The position numbers and the translations under genes are program-made. A DNA stretch of 64,000 nt, taken from Lunularia cruciata (Eukaryota > Streptophyta > Marchantiopsida > Lunulariales > Lunulariaceae). Within the stretch, counting starts at the first letter, position 1. Every line of letters begins with the position of its first letter. The DNA lies in the NCBI GenBank assembly GCA_948567375.1, contig OX419755.1, positions 46,381,001 through 46,445,000 of the forward strand, read 5' to 3'. The notes under the pieces were generated by a model that was not told the origin of the DNA, did not search any database, and was given only the letters and a program-made list of their open reading frames with translations. Of the stretch, positions 19,765-30,355 are shown piece by piece.

Positions 19765-22700
19765 TGTGGTGCCCACATTTTTTGTTTTTTTCAAAATAAA
19801 GCCGAAGAACTGTATAGAGAAGTCGGATTGCGCCTGGTTGGCCGAAGAAGACGACAAAAACTGTCTTCGGGGTGAAACCCGAAGTAAAGTGGCCTCGGGT
19901 CATAAGGCGAAGTACTTTGAAATGCCGTGTCAGCAAACGATATGAAGTAAATTGTCTTTGGATCGGGAAGGGGAGCTCAACCCGAGGCAAAGACAGTCTA
20001 ACAACCTTTTGTCGGGGCGAGAAACTCAAGAACGGGCGGTTTCAAAATTGGCGGCTCATATGCGTGAAAGTGAGGCGACAGTAACGGGTGCATGCAGGAG
20101 GTGTGATTTCTCGGTAGAAACTCGAAGTGACGGAAGACAAAGAAGTGCAACTCTATAAAAATCGAGACTGCAACGACGAAATGTCGAGCAATTTTCCTTT
20201 GCCGTTGAGGAGTCGTCTTGCAGGTGATCAGGGAAAGGGAAATAGAGTTGGACTTGTGTTAGTGCATAAGGGGGAAGTCGAGAGAGAGAAATCGAGAGAC
20301 CAAAAGAAAGCAGAAGAGATGGGAGGAGGGAAGAAGAACTCTAAATTTGCAGTGAGAAATCATGCAATTCGGAGATTAGATGTAGTAGCGAGGATCGAAG
20401 TCTTGAGCCGACTTTGGATCACCTTTCTGGCATGGAATTGGAACATAAGCTTTCCAGGATTCATGACAGAAATCATCAAGAGTAAATGTCTTGATGGTCA
20501 CGAGGAAGAAGGGAAGAGAGGAAATCCGGCTCGCTGGACAGAGTCGGATTGGAGACTCGTACTCGGGAAGGAGGCAGGCTCGGAGCAGGGGGCCACGTTC
20601 TTGGGGAAAGGGGAGATAGCCCAAGAAACTCAGGAGGTGAGAGATGCCTTCTCGTCAAAGAGAACGAAGAATGGGTACAAGGTAGAAAGTTACAAAGACC
20701 CTGTCAAGAGAGGAATTGTGAGTGCTTTGATGGCAATCCTGAAGCCGGAGAGAACTACCTATGTGATGAAACACCAAGCGGTGTTCTTTCACAAATTGTT
20801 TGCAGGAGAACCAATTAATTGGGCGAGGTGTTTTCACGGGAGAACGAGGCAGATGGTGTGGAATCTGCGGGACAAGTCCACTCCACATTATATTGTGCCG
20901 TTTGCAGCGCATTTCTATCTCGGGCTCAATTTGCTGAACTCGGCGGAGTGAAATCGGATGGTGTCGCACTTCCATCCGGATGTGCGAAAGGAAGTCGATG
21001 CGGAGGAGCAGCAATACATTCTTCAAATCCGGAGCGCAGACGATTACTACTCGAAGACAGGGAAGAATGTGGAGGTCGTTGAAAGTACCCCGACAAAGAA
21101 GAGAACTCGGCAAGCAGACGCCGAAGGAAACAAGAAACCTCGGAAGGTGCAGAAAAATAACCCAAGGCAAGGAATGGTGGTGATCGAGTCGGAAGATGAA
21201 GACTCAGAAGGCGAAGCCGAGCTCAAGACGGAGGACTCGGAACGTGAGGAGGAACCTGAGCTGACACTGCAGAGTGGAGATACAAGTAGTGATAGTGAAG
21301 TCGGTGGAGAAATGACCTCGGCACCAACGCCTGAAGAATACGAAGAAGAAATTCAAGCCGAGGTAAAAGCCAAAGACAATGCAGCGCTGGAAGACAAAGT
21401 ACCGGTGCTCAAGGAGAAGAAGATCGCAGTACAGCGAGGAATTCCCTCAAGACGTAAGGCGAAGGGGGAAGCGGGACCGAGTAGAGTGACAGAAGAAGTA
21501 GAAGGAAGCTCGGGCAGTGAAGCATCAATTCCGATACGAAGACTGTAGAGAAGAAGGCAAGTATCGAATGAACAAGAAGTACAAAGAGAAGTAGCCGCAC
21601 GAGAAGAAGTGATCCCGAGTGATGGAGTGGAGTACCTGCGGGAAGTGGTGTGTCCGTTGTTAGTAAAGTTAGAACATAAGAAGAAGGAGATGCAGTCTAC
21701 TTGTCCAAAGGTAAAGACTGTGTTGCAGGTGTTGGCAAGATTAGAAGAAGAAAACTCGAAGTTGAAGAAGATTATGACCCGAGGTGAGAAGGAGAGAGAA
21801 GTACTGCAATTGGAGGCAGTGGAGAGGAGTCATGTAATCGAAGACCTGAAGAGAGAAGTGAATTATAGAGAAGATCTTGCGAGCAAGAGTGACATCGCAA
21901 GGGAGAGACAGGTAGCGGAGCATGAAATCTTGAAGCAGCAGTTTGCTGATTCAAGAGTAGAGCTCATCCATGCTATGGCGAGAGTAGCATCGAAGGATCA
22001 AGAGCTCGATCGAGTGATGGAGAGTATGGAGGAGAAGAAGCAACTTTGGCAGTGAGAGTTGGCTGCGAGATATGGAGAAGAAGAGAGATTACGAGACTTA
22101 CTTCGTAATCAGGAAGAAAAGGTTGCACAAAAGGAGAAAGAGAAGGACGCGGTGAAGGCCGAATTCGAAGAAGAGTTGGCGATGTACAAAGAGGAATGGC
22201 TTGCAGATCGGGAACGGGAAAGGAAGACAAGATTAGAGCCATTGCAGGAGATAGTCCTCAGAGTAAACGCAATGCTAAGTACAGAGGCCAGCGTTTGAAT
22301 TGAAGAAACGCGTCTGCATGAGTTGAAGTTGTTAGTACAGGAGACGAGGCGAAGGCAAGCAAAAGATATAGATCTAAATGCTTTGTTGATTAAGTTGAGA
22401 ACTCGTGTAGATAGGAAGATCTTAGAAGTAGAAGACAATATCGCCATTAGATTAGACTTAGTAAGAATAGAGTTAGAAAAGCTTCGGCGGGATGTTAAAG
22501 CAAAACCCGACGTAGATAACATCGGGATCTAAATGTCTTCGGAGTTGGTCTCAGGAACAGTAGAGAGGAGTGGGTCGAAAGATGAAGAGTTAGATAGATT
22601 ACCTGTTAGTACAATTTCAGATTATGAAAGAGAATTGTTAAATCTGGTAGAAGAAGTAGAAGATATGAAACCCGAGGACAGAATAGTAGGAAGTAAGATT

Positions 22701-23414
22701 ACTTCGGGTTTAGGGTTGAAAGACGAGGAAGAAGTAGACATCGGATCGGATTAGTAACCGATTTGAGATTTGAAGAGACAGATATGAAGAGGTGCATTGT
22801 CATTTCGGATCTGCAGGTTAGAACAGTTGTGGTAGAACGGTATAGTTGTTAGAACTGTCGATTGCTTCACTATTTAAGAGTGGCATTTGCAGGAAATTGT
22901 TGTTCAGTGCTCATTATTTCTGAGAATAGATAAAGCGAAGCGCTGTGAAGCAGTGCTCGTCGCTTGAGCTTGATTCCAAGTATCAACTTTGTAATTGTGT
23001 TTGTGAATGTTTGGAGAAATTCGAAGTGCAAGTCAGAGTGCTTGTTGGATGTTGGATTCCACAGCCTTGATCTTCATTCTGTGTGTTTGATCCTGAGTGA
23101 AGTGCAATCGAAGCAATGCCTTGACAGATCTGAGAGGAATTGTAGTGTTGGTAGTATTCTGCATTTGTGATTGCAGTGTGAAGTTGATGTGAAGCAATTT
23201 TGATCGAGGAAGTTGTGCCTTCAATGGAAGGGTGGAACACAATTCTGAGGCGAAGTCTTTTTGCAGTGAAGTGCCATTTTTGAGAGAGCCTGAATCATCA
23301 CAATCAAGATTGCTTGGAAAGATTTGATGAAGTTGTGATTATGGAGTGTTAATTTGTGACAAGACTGCAAGTCAGTGCTTGTTACTCTCTTCTGGGTGTG
23401 GTTTCTACCTGAGA
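19765..23414 (+). repeat. 3' LTR, truncated at its 3' end
   Basis: Aligns to 9532-13181, then stops inside CTGAGA and is joined to a minus-strand LINE tail. The last ~133 bp of the LTR are not seen anywhere in the window. The TATA box is retained near 20154. The segment 22755-23414 is non-coding. Confidence 0.92.
20319..22754 (+). pseudogene. LTR-encoded protein, 3' LTR copy, decayed
   Basis: Same frame and length as 10086-12521, with no insertion or deletion. It carries the shared TAG (21546-21548) plus four private stops: TGA at 20949, TGA at 22053, TGA at 22296 and TAA at 22530. At those four places the 5' LTR has CGA, CGA, CGA and CAA, so all four are C-to-T changes, as expected from decay of methylated cytosines. 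Confidence 0.85.
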
Positions 23415-23487
23415 AACAATGAAATATAAAGCCCGAAAGACCCAAAGAGTCAAAAGGCTGGAAACACAATACAAAACACATGAAATG

Positions 23488-23545
23488 TGAGCCTAGGCAA
23501 GGGCCTAGGGCATCGAACCAATTTGTAACAAATTGGTCCGATGTA
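23488..23545 (-). other. 3' stem-loops of LINE copy B
   Basis: Two adjacent inverted repeats: one with ACCAATTTG/CAAATTGGT arms in the last ORF2 codons, and CCTAGG...CCTAGG around the stop. The first has one mismatch relative to the perfect copy A version. Confidence 0.65.
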
Positions 23546-26500
23546 AACTAACTTCTGTCATGTACTTCCCTAATGCTAAAGCTTCAACCTGTAAGAGAGT
23601 TGAGAAGTCACTGCAAGTAATCTGATGTCTAACTCTAATCTGCATGTAACAAGGGCAATCAACAAACACATGATGCTCATCCTCAACTTTGCTCATAATA
23701 CACAATTTGCAAAGTCGCATGGAGTGCTCTATCTGCTGCCAACGTCCTTGTTCTACTTCTAGTCTATGAGAACTAGTTCTATATTGAGCGATAACATGTC
23801 TCAATGAAGTAGAAATCCTAGCCAAGAGATAATCTTGCTCACAATACACCAACATAGGATTTACAAACTGCTGATAGAACACCATCTTGGTACCGGGTTG
23901 CTGCCATAAGCGAAGTAAAAACTGCTCCTTGATCACCTCTCGAAGTGCAATAGGCTCCAATCTCCCATGTCGCTCACAAACATTCCACCTTGTGGCCCAT
24001 GCAATCAAATCTGTATACCAACCGACAGATAGAGTGGCACAAAAAGCTTGGTAGGGAAGTCTCTCATGCTCCATGGACCTCACCTTAGTGGCATATGTGA
24101 TAGCTAAAAACAAAGCTTCAGCCTCAAGAGGTAAAAATCCTGTTTCAGCAAGCAGGAATACATAAGGAGTTTGAGTCCTCACCCCAAGTTCATCACACAA
24201 AAACAATTTCTGAACTTTCTCCACCTTTTGCCACCATGTCTTCTTAGTACCTGGACCCCAAATCTGAGCACCATAGAGAACCACCGGCTGCACAAGAGAT
24301 CTGAACAGCACCTTCTTCAACTCCCATGTGGTGAGGTGAGCAAGTCTAGAGCGGTTCATGAGTGAATACAAAGCTCTAAAGCCTGCATTGATTCTCATCT
24401 TCACACAAGTAGACCAACTATAGTCATGAGAAAACTCAAGGCCCAAGTACTTATAAGAAGAAACCTGCTCCAATTGCTGTCCATCAAAAAAGAAAGGTGT
24501 GACACCTTTAGAACCCACCACAATCACCTTGGACTTGTCAAGGTTCACCTCCATCTTTGTTTGATTGCAAAAGCAAAGTAGAGAATCCAACAGCTTCTGT
24601 AAACTTTGTGGATTTGTGGAGAGAAGCACTACATCATCTGCATAAAGGAGTGCATGTATCATCAAAGAGCCAACCTGTACACCTGTAGCTCCAGCTTCCA
24701 TGAGTAGACTGTCTAGATCATCGATGAAGATTCCGAACAGAGTTGGAGACAGAGAGCAGCCTTGGATCACACCCATTGTGCTAAAGACATCTTGAGAGCT
24801 CAAAGATGAAAGTTTCACAATCACTTTCTCATAGAGTCTAGAGATAGCACCAATTAGATCAGCTGAAACACCCACTTCAATGAGTCTCTCACTTAGAGAT
24901 TTCCTGAGCACCTTATCAAAGGCCTTCCTGAAATCAATAAAGGCAACATAGAGAGCTCTCCCAACCCCCTTGGATTTGCACGACAAAACATGAAGTACCA
25001 ATAGGTGGTCCAAAGTACTAAAGCCTAATCTGAAACCAGCTTGGCACTTAGCTCGAATTTTGTGCTTTTCAGCCCAAGTGCTCAACCTTGACTCCAAAAT
25101 TCGACCATACAACTTGGCAAAGACACTACCAACAAGTATGGTACGGTAATTGGTGACAACATCTCTTTGGCCAGACTTGTGAATAGGAACTACCTTCTTG
25201 AAGCACCATCTATCCGGAAAGCCACACTTGATTGCCTCATTCAAATGAGAAGTGAGTATTGAAATCAGTTGGCTACCGCCCCACTTCAGAAGTTCAACAC
25301 ATAGTCCATCAAGGTCTTCAGCCTTACCATAGGCCAACTTCTTCAATTGGTACTTGACATCAGCTTCAGAGATGGTGAGAGCAGATCCAAGGCAAGGTGC
25401 CATGCTTGGAGCATTTGGGAAAAAGTACAAATCCTTCACATAGTCACAAAGCTCATTCAGGTCCAGCGATGGAGATGGAGATCTGATGGTTACTTTCTTC
25501 CAGAAAGCCTTGGGATTGCTCCTCAATTCAGTGCTCAACTCAACTCCTTTGAGTCTTAGAAATGCCCGCTTTTTGCACTTCACCAACTTTCTGTATAAAA
25601 CAAAAGCTTGATTTTGTGCAATCTGATCAAGAGATCTATCCATAGCTTTGATCCTTGCCATTTTGCAATCAGCATCATACCATCTATTGCAAGGGAGACC
25701 AAGTCTCTTCCTGTGGGAGCCTCTTGGAAACAAAGAAGTTGATGTAGATTGAAGAAGTTCAATCAATTGATCACTACGTTGTTGAAAATCAGAACTCCAC
25801 TCCATAGAACTCAATTTCTCTTGGATAGCTTGTTGGTACAAGTCTCTCTTGTGAAAATCTAGACGAAGTTTGCCTCTAAAAGCATGGTCTATAGATAATG
25901 TGGTTCTATTGAGGCAAGGAAAAAGGATGGTACAAGATAGAGGTGCATGGTCTGATTCTGGTTGAGGATCTAAAACAGCAAAATCTGAGACAAGATGGAT
26001 ATCATTAGCTGAAGTGAGCATATAATCTATGGTGCTTGATCCACCTGAGGCAAAGCATGTGCTTTTACAAGTTTCTGGAAATTGAGAAAGGCCATTCAAG
26101 ATCTGCAAGCTACAATTGGCACCAAAGCTCAAAAAGTGCTCACTCATGGAATTGGACATAGGATCTTTGGAAGAGCGTGACCAAGCACTGGAATGGTCTA
26201 TCAAGCTGTGGAAAAGATCATTCTCAAGGTCGCTCAAGTCAGGGATCTGAGAGGCTTGGATCCTAGCATTGAAATCACCAAGAACAAGGACTGCACCTTT
26301 ACTTTGAAACTCTAACACATCCTTTGTCAAGGAATGGAAAGGCTGCATGGTGTTGAGAAGTCCACTTGAATAGATTGGTGATGTCAACGGGGCAAAGTAA
26401 CAAATAGCAATGAAGCAAGGTGTGGCAACTCCTCCAATCCTCAGCCAATGGTATTGTCCACTTGAATCTTGACCTATCAAAGAGACTGATTTCTCAAAGC

Positions 26501-26738
26501 CAAATCTGACGTAAGTAGCAATACCTCCAAAGCCCCTTCCTTTGTGTTGTCTCCGCTTGTTCCAGGTTGAACCAACAAGAGTGAATCCTTCAATGTCTTG
26601 AATGGTGTTTCCTTCATGTTCCCATGTCTCCACAAGATTGATCAGATCAGCATCATCCCACAAAGGCTTAGCGCTGGAGTACTTGGTATGTGTGAGCCCA
26701 TGAACATTCCAAAACAGTACTCTAAAGGTCTGGAATTG
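23505..26738 (-). CDS. LINE ORF2: endonuclease and reverse transcriptase, 1077 aa, intact
   Basis: Nicks target DNA and copies the LINE RNA there. Counting from the codon after the TAG: AP endonuclease ~1-270 (WNVHGL at ~10, ETWEHEG, GGIATYVR, GDFN at ~154, SDH at ~262); RT ~475-780 (PIHKSGQRD, FIDFRKAFDKV at ~604, QGCSLSP at ~656, YADD at ~699); C-terminal region with CKLC...HHVF.DCP at ~1011-1030. All these motifs are intact. The first Met is at about residue 119, after the first endonuclease motifs, so a Met start would destroy the endonuclease; fusion to ORF1 by readthrough is the simplest reading. The C-terminal codons overlap a stem-loop. Confidence 0.92.
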   Translation of the reverse strand, partial: QFQTFRVLFWNVHGLTHTKYSSAKPLWDDADLINLVETWEHEGNTIQDIEGFTLVGSTWNKRRQHKGRGFGGIATYVRFGFEKSVSLIGQDSSGQYHWLRIGGVATPCFIAICYFAPLTSPIYSSGLLNTMQPFHSLTKDVLEFQSKGAVLVLGDFNARIQASQIPDLSDLENDLFHSLIDHSSAWSRSSKDPMSNSMSEHFLSFGANCSLQILNGLSQFPETCKSTCFASGGSSTIDYMLTSANDIHLVSDFAVLDPQPESDHAPLSCTILFPCLNRTTLSIDHAFRGKLRLDFHKRDLYQQAIQEKLSSMEWSSDFQQRSDQLIELLQSTSTSLFPRGSHRKRLGLPCNRWYDADCKMARIKAMDRSLDQIAQNQAFVLYRKLVKCKKRAFLRLKGVELSTELRSNPKAFWKKVTIRSPSPSLDLNELCDYVKDLYFFPNAPSMAPCLGSALTISEADVKYQLKKLAYGKAEDLDGLCVELLKWGGSQLISILTSHLNEAIKCGFPDRWCFKKVVPIHKSGQRDVVTNYRTILVGSVFAKLYGRILESRLSTWAEKHKIRAKCQAGFRLGFSTLDHLLVLHVLSCKSKGVGRALYVAFIDFRKAFDKVLRKSLSERLIEVGVSADLIGAISRLYEKVIVKLSSLSSQDVFSTMGVIQGCSLSPTLFGIFIDDLDSLLMEAGATGVQVGSLMIHALLYADDVVLLSTNPQSLQKLLDSLLCFCNQTKMEVNLDKSKVIVVGSKGVTPFFFDGQQLEQVSSYKYLGLEFSHDYSWSTCVKMRINAGFRALYSLMNRSRLAHLTTWELKKVLFRSLVQPVVLYGAQIWGPGTKKTWWQKVEKVQKLFLCDELGVRTQTPYVFLLAETGFLPLEAEALFLAITYATKVRSMEHERLPYQAFCATLSVGWYTDLIAWATRWNVCERHGRLEPIALREVIKEQFLLRLWQQPGTKMVFYQQFVNPMLVYCEQDYLLARISTSLRHVIAQYRTSSHRLEVEQGRWQQIEHSMRLCKLCIMSKVEDEHHVFVDCPCYMQIRVRHQITCSDFSTLLQVEALALGKYMTEVSLHRTNLLQIGSMP

Positions 26739-26741
26739 CTA
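26730..26741 (-). promoter_or_regulatory. Candidate stop-codon readthrough site, ORF1/ORF2
   Basis: Reads GCA TAG CAA TTC CAG on the minus strand. TAG-CAA-TTC differs in one base from the tobacco mosaic virus type readthrough context (UAG CAR YYA). ORF1 and ORF2 share one frame and ORF2 has no ATG near its start. All seven copies that retain this junction keep the TAG and the following CAATTC. Confidence 0.6.
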
Positions 26742-27578
26742 TGCAATAGCTGACAATTTCTTTTGAGTAATCACAGCTCTATTATCTCTCAAGAATGCAA
26801 CAAAACCTGCTTGTTGAGCCTCCTTCACTTTTGCTAATTCTCCCTTCTTTGCTTGCCATTGGAGAGGTGTGAGATCAGGGTCCAACCAGATACGGCGCCC
26901 CTTTAGTATAGCTTTGTTCCCCATCACTGCATTCCTTTGAGTTTCTGAGCCAAACCTCACCAAAATGCTTCTTGGTTGTGCACCTTGTTGTCCCAATCTA
27001 TATGCTTGCAAAATCTGAGGATCATGGACTCTCAAAGAATCAGCAATAAACTCACACACTATGGCCTTGGTGTTTTCCTTCTCAATCTCAGGCAAACCTG
27101 AAATCCTCAAGTTCTTCATTCTCACCAATTGGTTCTCCTTCTCAACCTCATGCTCTTGCAAGTAAGAGATTTGAGCCACCTTCGTAGCTTCAGCATATGA
27201 CTTCATCTTGACCTCTAATGTGTCAACCATCTCTTGCAGCCCTCCATTTTGTGAAGCAATGTTGGTGGCTTGTGCTCCCAAGGAAACAACCTTCTCAGTA
27301 GCATCCACCATACCCTTGGTGGAGTCTAACATCAAATTGCTACTCTTCTTGAGTTCTTGGATATCTACGGTGATTGAATTCAGAGATTCTATCACAGTCA
27401 AGACATCAACTCTTACGGTTTGCAAATCTGCCATAAGAGTGTTCATGCATTGAGACATGGGGGCAAAAAAGCTCTTGAGTTCCTTGTGGAAGTCATTTGC
27501 TTTTCTATACATTTCAGCAAGCTGTTGCTGTTTTGAAGCTATCTCAGCAATGTCTTGCATCATCTTGGAAGCTTCCAT
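26739..27578 (-). CDS. LINE ORF1 protein, 279 aa, intact
   Basis: Probable RNA-binding chaperone of the LINE particle. ATG is at 27578-27576. Residues ~1-130 are heptad-like and rich in Gln, Lys, Leu and Ser (coiled coil). The next part holds KNLRISGLPE at ~155-165, then RLGQQ and ILVRF near 200, then DLTPLQWQAKK and AFLRDNRAVI near the end. This order matches L1-type ORF1 proteins (coiled coil, RRM-like, C-terminal domain). No CCHC knuckle is present, unlike most flowering-plant L1 ORF1s. It ends at TAG 26741-26739, in the ORF2 frame. Confidence 0.9.
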   Translation of the reverse strand: MEASKMMQDIAEIASKQQQLAEMYRKANDFHKELKSFFAPMSQCMNTLMADLQTVRVDVLTVIESLNSITVDIQELKKSSNLMLDSTKGMVDATEKVVSLGAQATNIASQNGGLQEMVDTLEVKMKSYAEATKVAQISYLQEHEVEKENQLVRMKNLRISGLPEIEKENTKAIVCEFIADSLRVHDPQILQAYRLGQQGAQPRSILVRFGSETQRNAVMGNKAILKGRRIWLDPDLTPLQWQAKKGELAKVKEAQQAGFVAFLRDNRAVITQKKLSAIA

Positions 27579-27959
27579 TCTAAAATTTCTAACAGATACT
27601 ATGAGAATGTATCCTCTGGTTCACTCACACTCTGTGAACACCAATAGCTCTACACCAAAAATCAACTCCTTTGGACTTGTAAATCAAAAGTTGCAAACTT
27701 TTGAATTTGAGTTTTTCCTACATGAAAATTTTGAAATCCTACAGATTTCGAAAATTCATAACCTTGGCTATAGTACTTTAAAATCTACAATAGATGACTC
27801 AATCAAAAGATCTTGAGAAATTCTATCCAATGAATCAAAAATGAACTCATTTGAGCCAATAGACATGAAGTTATGGCCTCTAGAGTTCTCTATGGAAACT
27901 TCTAAACCTCATTGAATCAAAGAATTCAAATGCTGATAACTGCAAGCACAAAGCTTCAA
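27579..27959 (-). promoter_or_regulatory. Truncated LINE 5'UTR of copy B
   Basis: Matches the last ~380 bp of the copy A 5'UTR (55915-56296), about two of the 180-bp units. It ends within GCTTCAAA, where it meets the next LINE. Confidence 0.75.
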
Positions 27960-29849
27960 AGTGGGGTGGTAGCCATCTGATTTCAGTACTCACTTCTCTC
28001 TTGAATGAGGCCATTAGGTGTGGCTTTTTTGATAGATGGTGCTTCAAGAAGGTAGTTCCTATTCACAAGTCTGGTCAGAGAGATATTGCCACAAATTACC
28101 GTACCATTCTAGTGGGTAGTATCTTTGCCAAGTTGTACGGTCGAATTTTGGAGTCTAGGTTGAGTACTTGGGCTGAAAAGCACAAAATTCGAGCTAAGTG
28201 CCAAGCGGGTTTCAGATCAGGCTTTAGTACTTTGGATCATCTATTGGTACTCCATGTTTTGTGGTGGAAATCTAAAGGTGTTGGGAGAGCTCTCTATGTT
28301 GCATTTATTGATTTTAGGAAGGCCTTTGATAAGGTGCTTAGGAAATCTCTAAGTGAGAGACTCACTCAAGTTGGTGTTTCAGTTGATCTGATTGGTGCTA
28401 TCTCTAGACTCTATGAGAAGGTGGTTGTGAAACTTTCATCTTTGAGCTCTCAAGATATCCTTAGCACAATGGGTGTGATCCAATGTTGCTCTCTATCTCC
28501 AACATTGTTTGGAATCTTCATCGACGATCTAGAGAGGGTGCTTATGGAAGCTGGAGCTACAGGTGTACAGGTTGGCTCCTTGATGATACATGCACTACTA
28601 TATGCGGATGATGTAGTGCTCCTCTCTACCAATCCACAAAGTTTACAGAAGTTGTTGGATTCTCTTCTCTTGTTTTGCAATCAAACAATGAACAATGAAC
28701 AATGAAATATAAAGCCCGAAAGACCCAAAGAGTCAAAAGGCTGGAAACACAATACAAAACACATGAAATGTGTTTTGTAGATGGATGGATGTGAACAAAG
28801 ATGGAGGTGAACCTTGACAAGTCCAAGGTGATTGTGGTGGGTTCTAAAGGTGTCACACCTTTCTTTTTTGATGGACAGCAATTGGAGCAGGTTTCTTCTT
28901 ACAAGTACTTGGGTCTTGAGTTTTCTCATGACTATAGTTGGTCCAATTGTGTGAAGATGGGAATCAATGCAGGCTTTAGAGCTTTGTATTCACTCATGAA
29001 CCGCTCTAGACTTGGTCACCTTACCACATGGGAGTTGAAGAAGGTGCTGTTCAGATCTCTTGTGCAGCCAGTGGTTCTCTATGGTGCTCAGATTTGGGGT
29101 CCAGGTACTAAAAAGACATGGTGGCAAAAGGTGGAGAAAGTTCAGAAATTGTTTTTGTGTGATGAACTTGGAGTGAGGCCTCAATTCCTTATGTATTGTT
29201 GCTTGCTGAAATAAGGTTTTTACCGCTTGAGGCTGAAGCTTTGTTCTTGGCTCTCACATATGCCACTAAGGTGAGGTCCATGGAGCATGAGAGACTTCCC
29301 TACCAAGCTTTTTGTGCCACTCTATCTGTCGGTTGGTATACAGATCTGATTGCATGGGCCACAAGGTGGAATGTTTCTGAGCAACATTGGAGATTGGAGC
29401 CTATTGCACTTCGAGAGGTGATCAAGGAGCAGTTTTTTCTTCGCTTATGGCAGCAACCCGGTACCAAGATGGTGTTCTATCAGCAGTTTGTAAATCCTAT
29501 GTTGGTGTATTGTGAGCAAGATTATCTCTTGGCTAGGATTTCTACTTCATTGAGACATGTTATCGCTCAATATAGAACTAGTTCTCATAGACTAGAAGTA
29601 GAACAAGGACGTTGGCAGCAGATAGAGCACTCCATGCGACTTTGCAAATTGTGTATTATGAGCAAAGTTGAGGATGAGCATCATGTGTTTGTGGATTGCC
29701 CTTGTTACATGCAGATTAGAGTTAGACATCAGATTACTTGTAGTGACTTCTCAACTCTCTTACAGGTTGAAGCTTTAGCATTACGGAAGTACATGACAGA
29801 AGTTACTTTACATCGGACCAATTTGTTACAGATTGGTCCGATGCCCTAG
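27960..29849 (+). pseudogene. LINE ORF2 remnant, RT to C-terminus
   Basis: RT motifs FIDFRKAFDKV and YADD are present, but QGCSLSP reads QCCSLSP. An antisense LINE tail interrupts it at 28689-28793. Past that, a one-base loss near 29186 shifts the frame and a TAA follows near 29212, after which the frame is open to 29849. Confidence 0.82.
28689..28793 (-). mobile_element. Nested 105-bp LINE 3' tail
   Basis: Antisense tail with TTCATTG units and 3'UTR only. AACAA flanks both sides (28684-28688 and 28794-28798). About 20 bp at the 5' edge do not match the LINE and resemble filler copied from the adjacent target. Confidence 0.82.
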
Positions 29850-29951
29850 GCCCTTGCCTAGGCTCACATTTCATATGTTTTGTATTGTGTTTCCAGCCTT
29901 TTGACTCTTTGGGTCTTTCGGGCTTTATATTTCATTGTTCATTGTTCATTG

Positions 29952-30355
29952 TACAACTTGGCAAAGACACTACCAACAAGTATGGTACAGTAATTGGTGA
30001 CAACATCTCTCTGGCCAGACTTGTGAATAGGAACTACCTTCTTGAAGCACCAACTATCCGGAAAGCCACACTTGATTGCCTCATTCAAATGAGAAGTGAG
30101 TACTGAAATCAGCTGGCTATTGCCCCACTTCAGAAGTTCAACACATAGTCCATCAAGGTCTTCAGCCTCACCATTGGCCAACTTCTTCAATTGGTATTTG
30201 ACATCAGCTTCAGAGATGGTGAGAGCAGATCCAAGGCAAGGTGCCATGCTTGGAGCATTTGGGAAAAAGTACAAATCCTTCACATAGTCACAAAGCTCAT
30301 TCTGGTCCAGCGATGGAGATGGAGATCTGATGGTTACCTTCTTCCAAAAAGCCTT
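29952..30355 (-). mobile_element. LINE ORF2 fragment, linker to RT start
   Basis: ORF2 residues ~410-544 on the minus strand, directly joined to the preceding tail. Frame is open at 29952-30283. The 36-bp slivers at 1386 and 7301 are its shortened relatives. Confidence 0.82.

Larger units (their letters stand above)
9532..23414 (+). mobile_element. Ty3/gypsy LTR retrotransposon with coding LTRs
   Basis: Order is 5' LTR 9532-13314, primer-binding site 13322-13339, one gag-pol frame 13403-19753, polypurine tract 19752-19764, and a truncated 3' LTR 19765-23414. The domain order protease, RT, RNase H, integrase is that of Ty3/gypsy, and I see no chromodomain after the integrase. It inserted into a LINE endonuclease frame. 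No matching 3' target flank is visible because the 3' LTR lacks its last ~133 bp and is joined to a minus-strand LINE. A LINE 3' end later inserted inside pol (18371-18643). The element is now defective. Confidence 0.93.
23415..27959 (-). mobile_element. LINE copy B (subfamily A), coding-intact
   Basis: Reading leftward from 27959: a 5'UTR truncated to ~380 bp, ORF1, TAG, complete ORF2, stem-loops, 3'UTR and a one-unit tail at 23415. This is the only copy here in which I find no stop or frameshift in either ORF. No target duplication is visible: the 3' flank is gypsy LTR and the 5' flank is another LINE, so the locus was rearranged after or during insertion. Confidence 0.92.
27960..29951 (+). 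mobile_element. 5'-truncated LINE: RT to 3' end
   Basis: Diverged relative of 5407-7300, starting at ORF2 residue ~484. It carries a private antisense insertion (28689-28793) and ends with two TTCATTG units at 29951. Confidence 0.87.
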
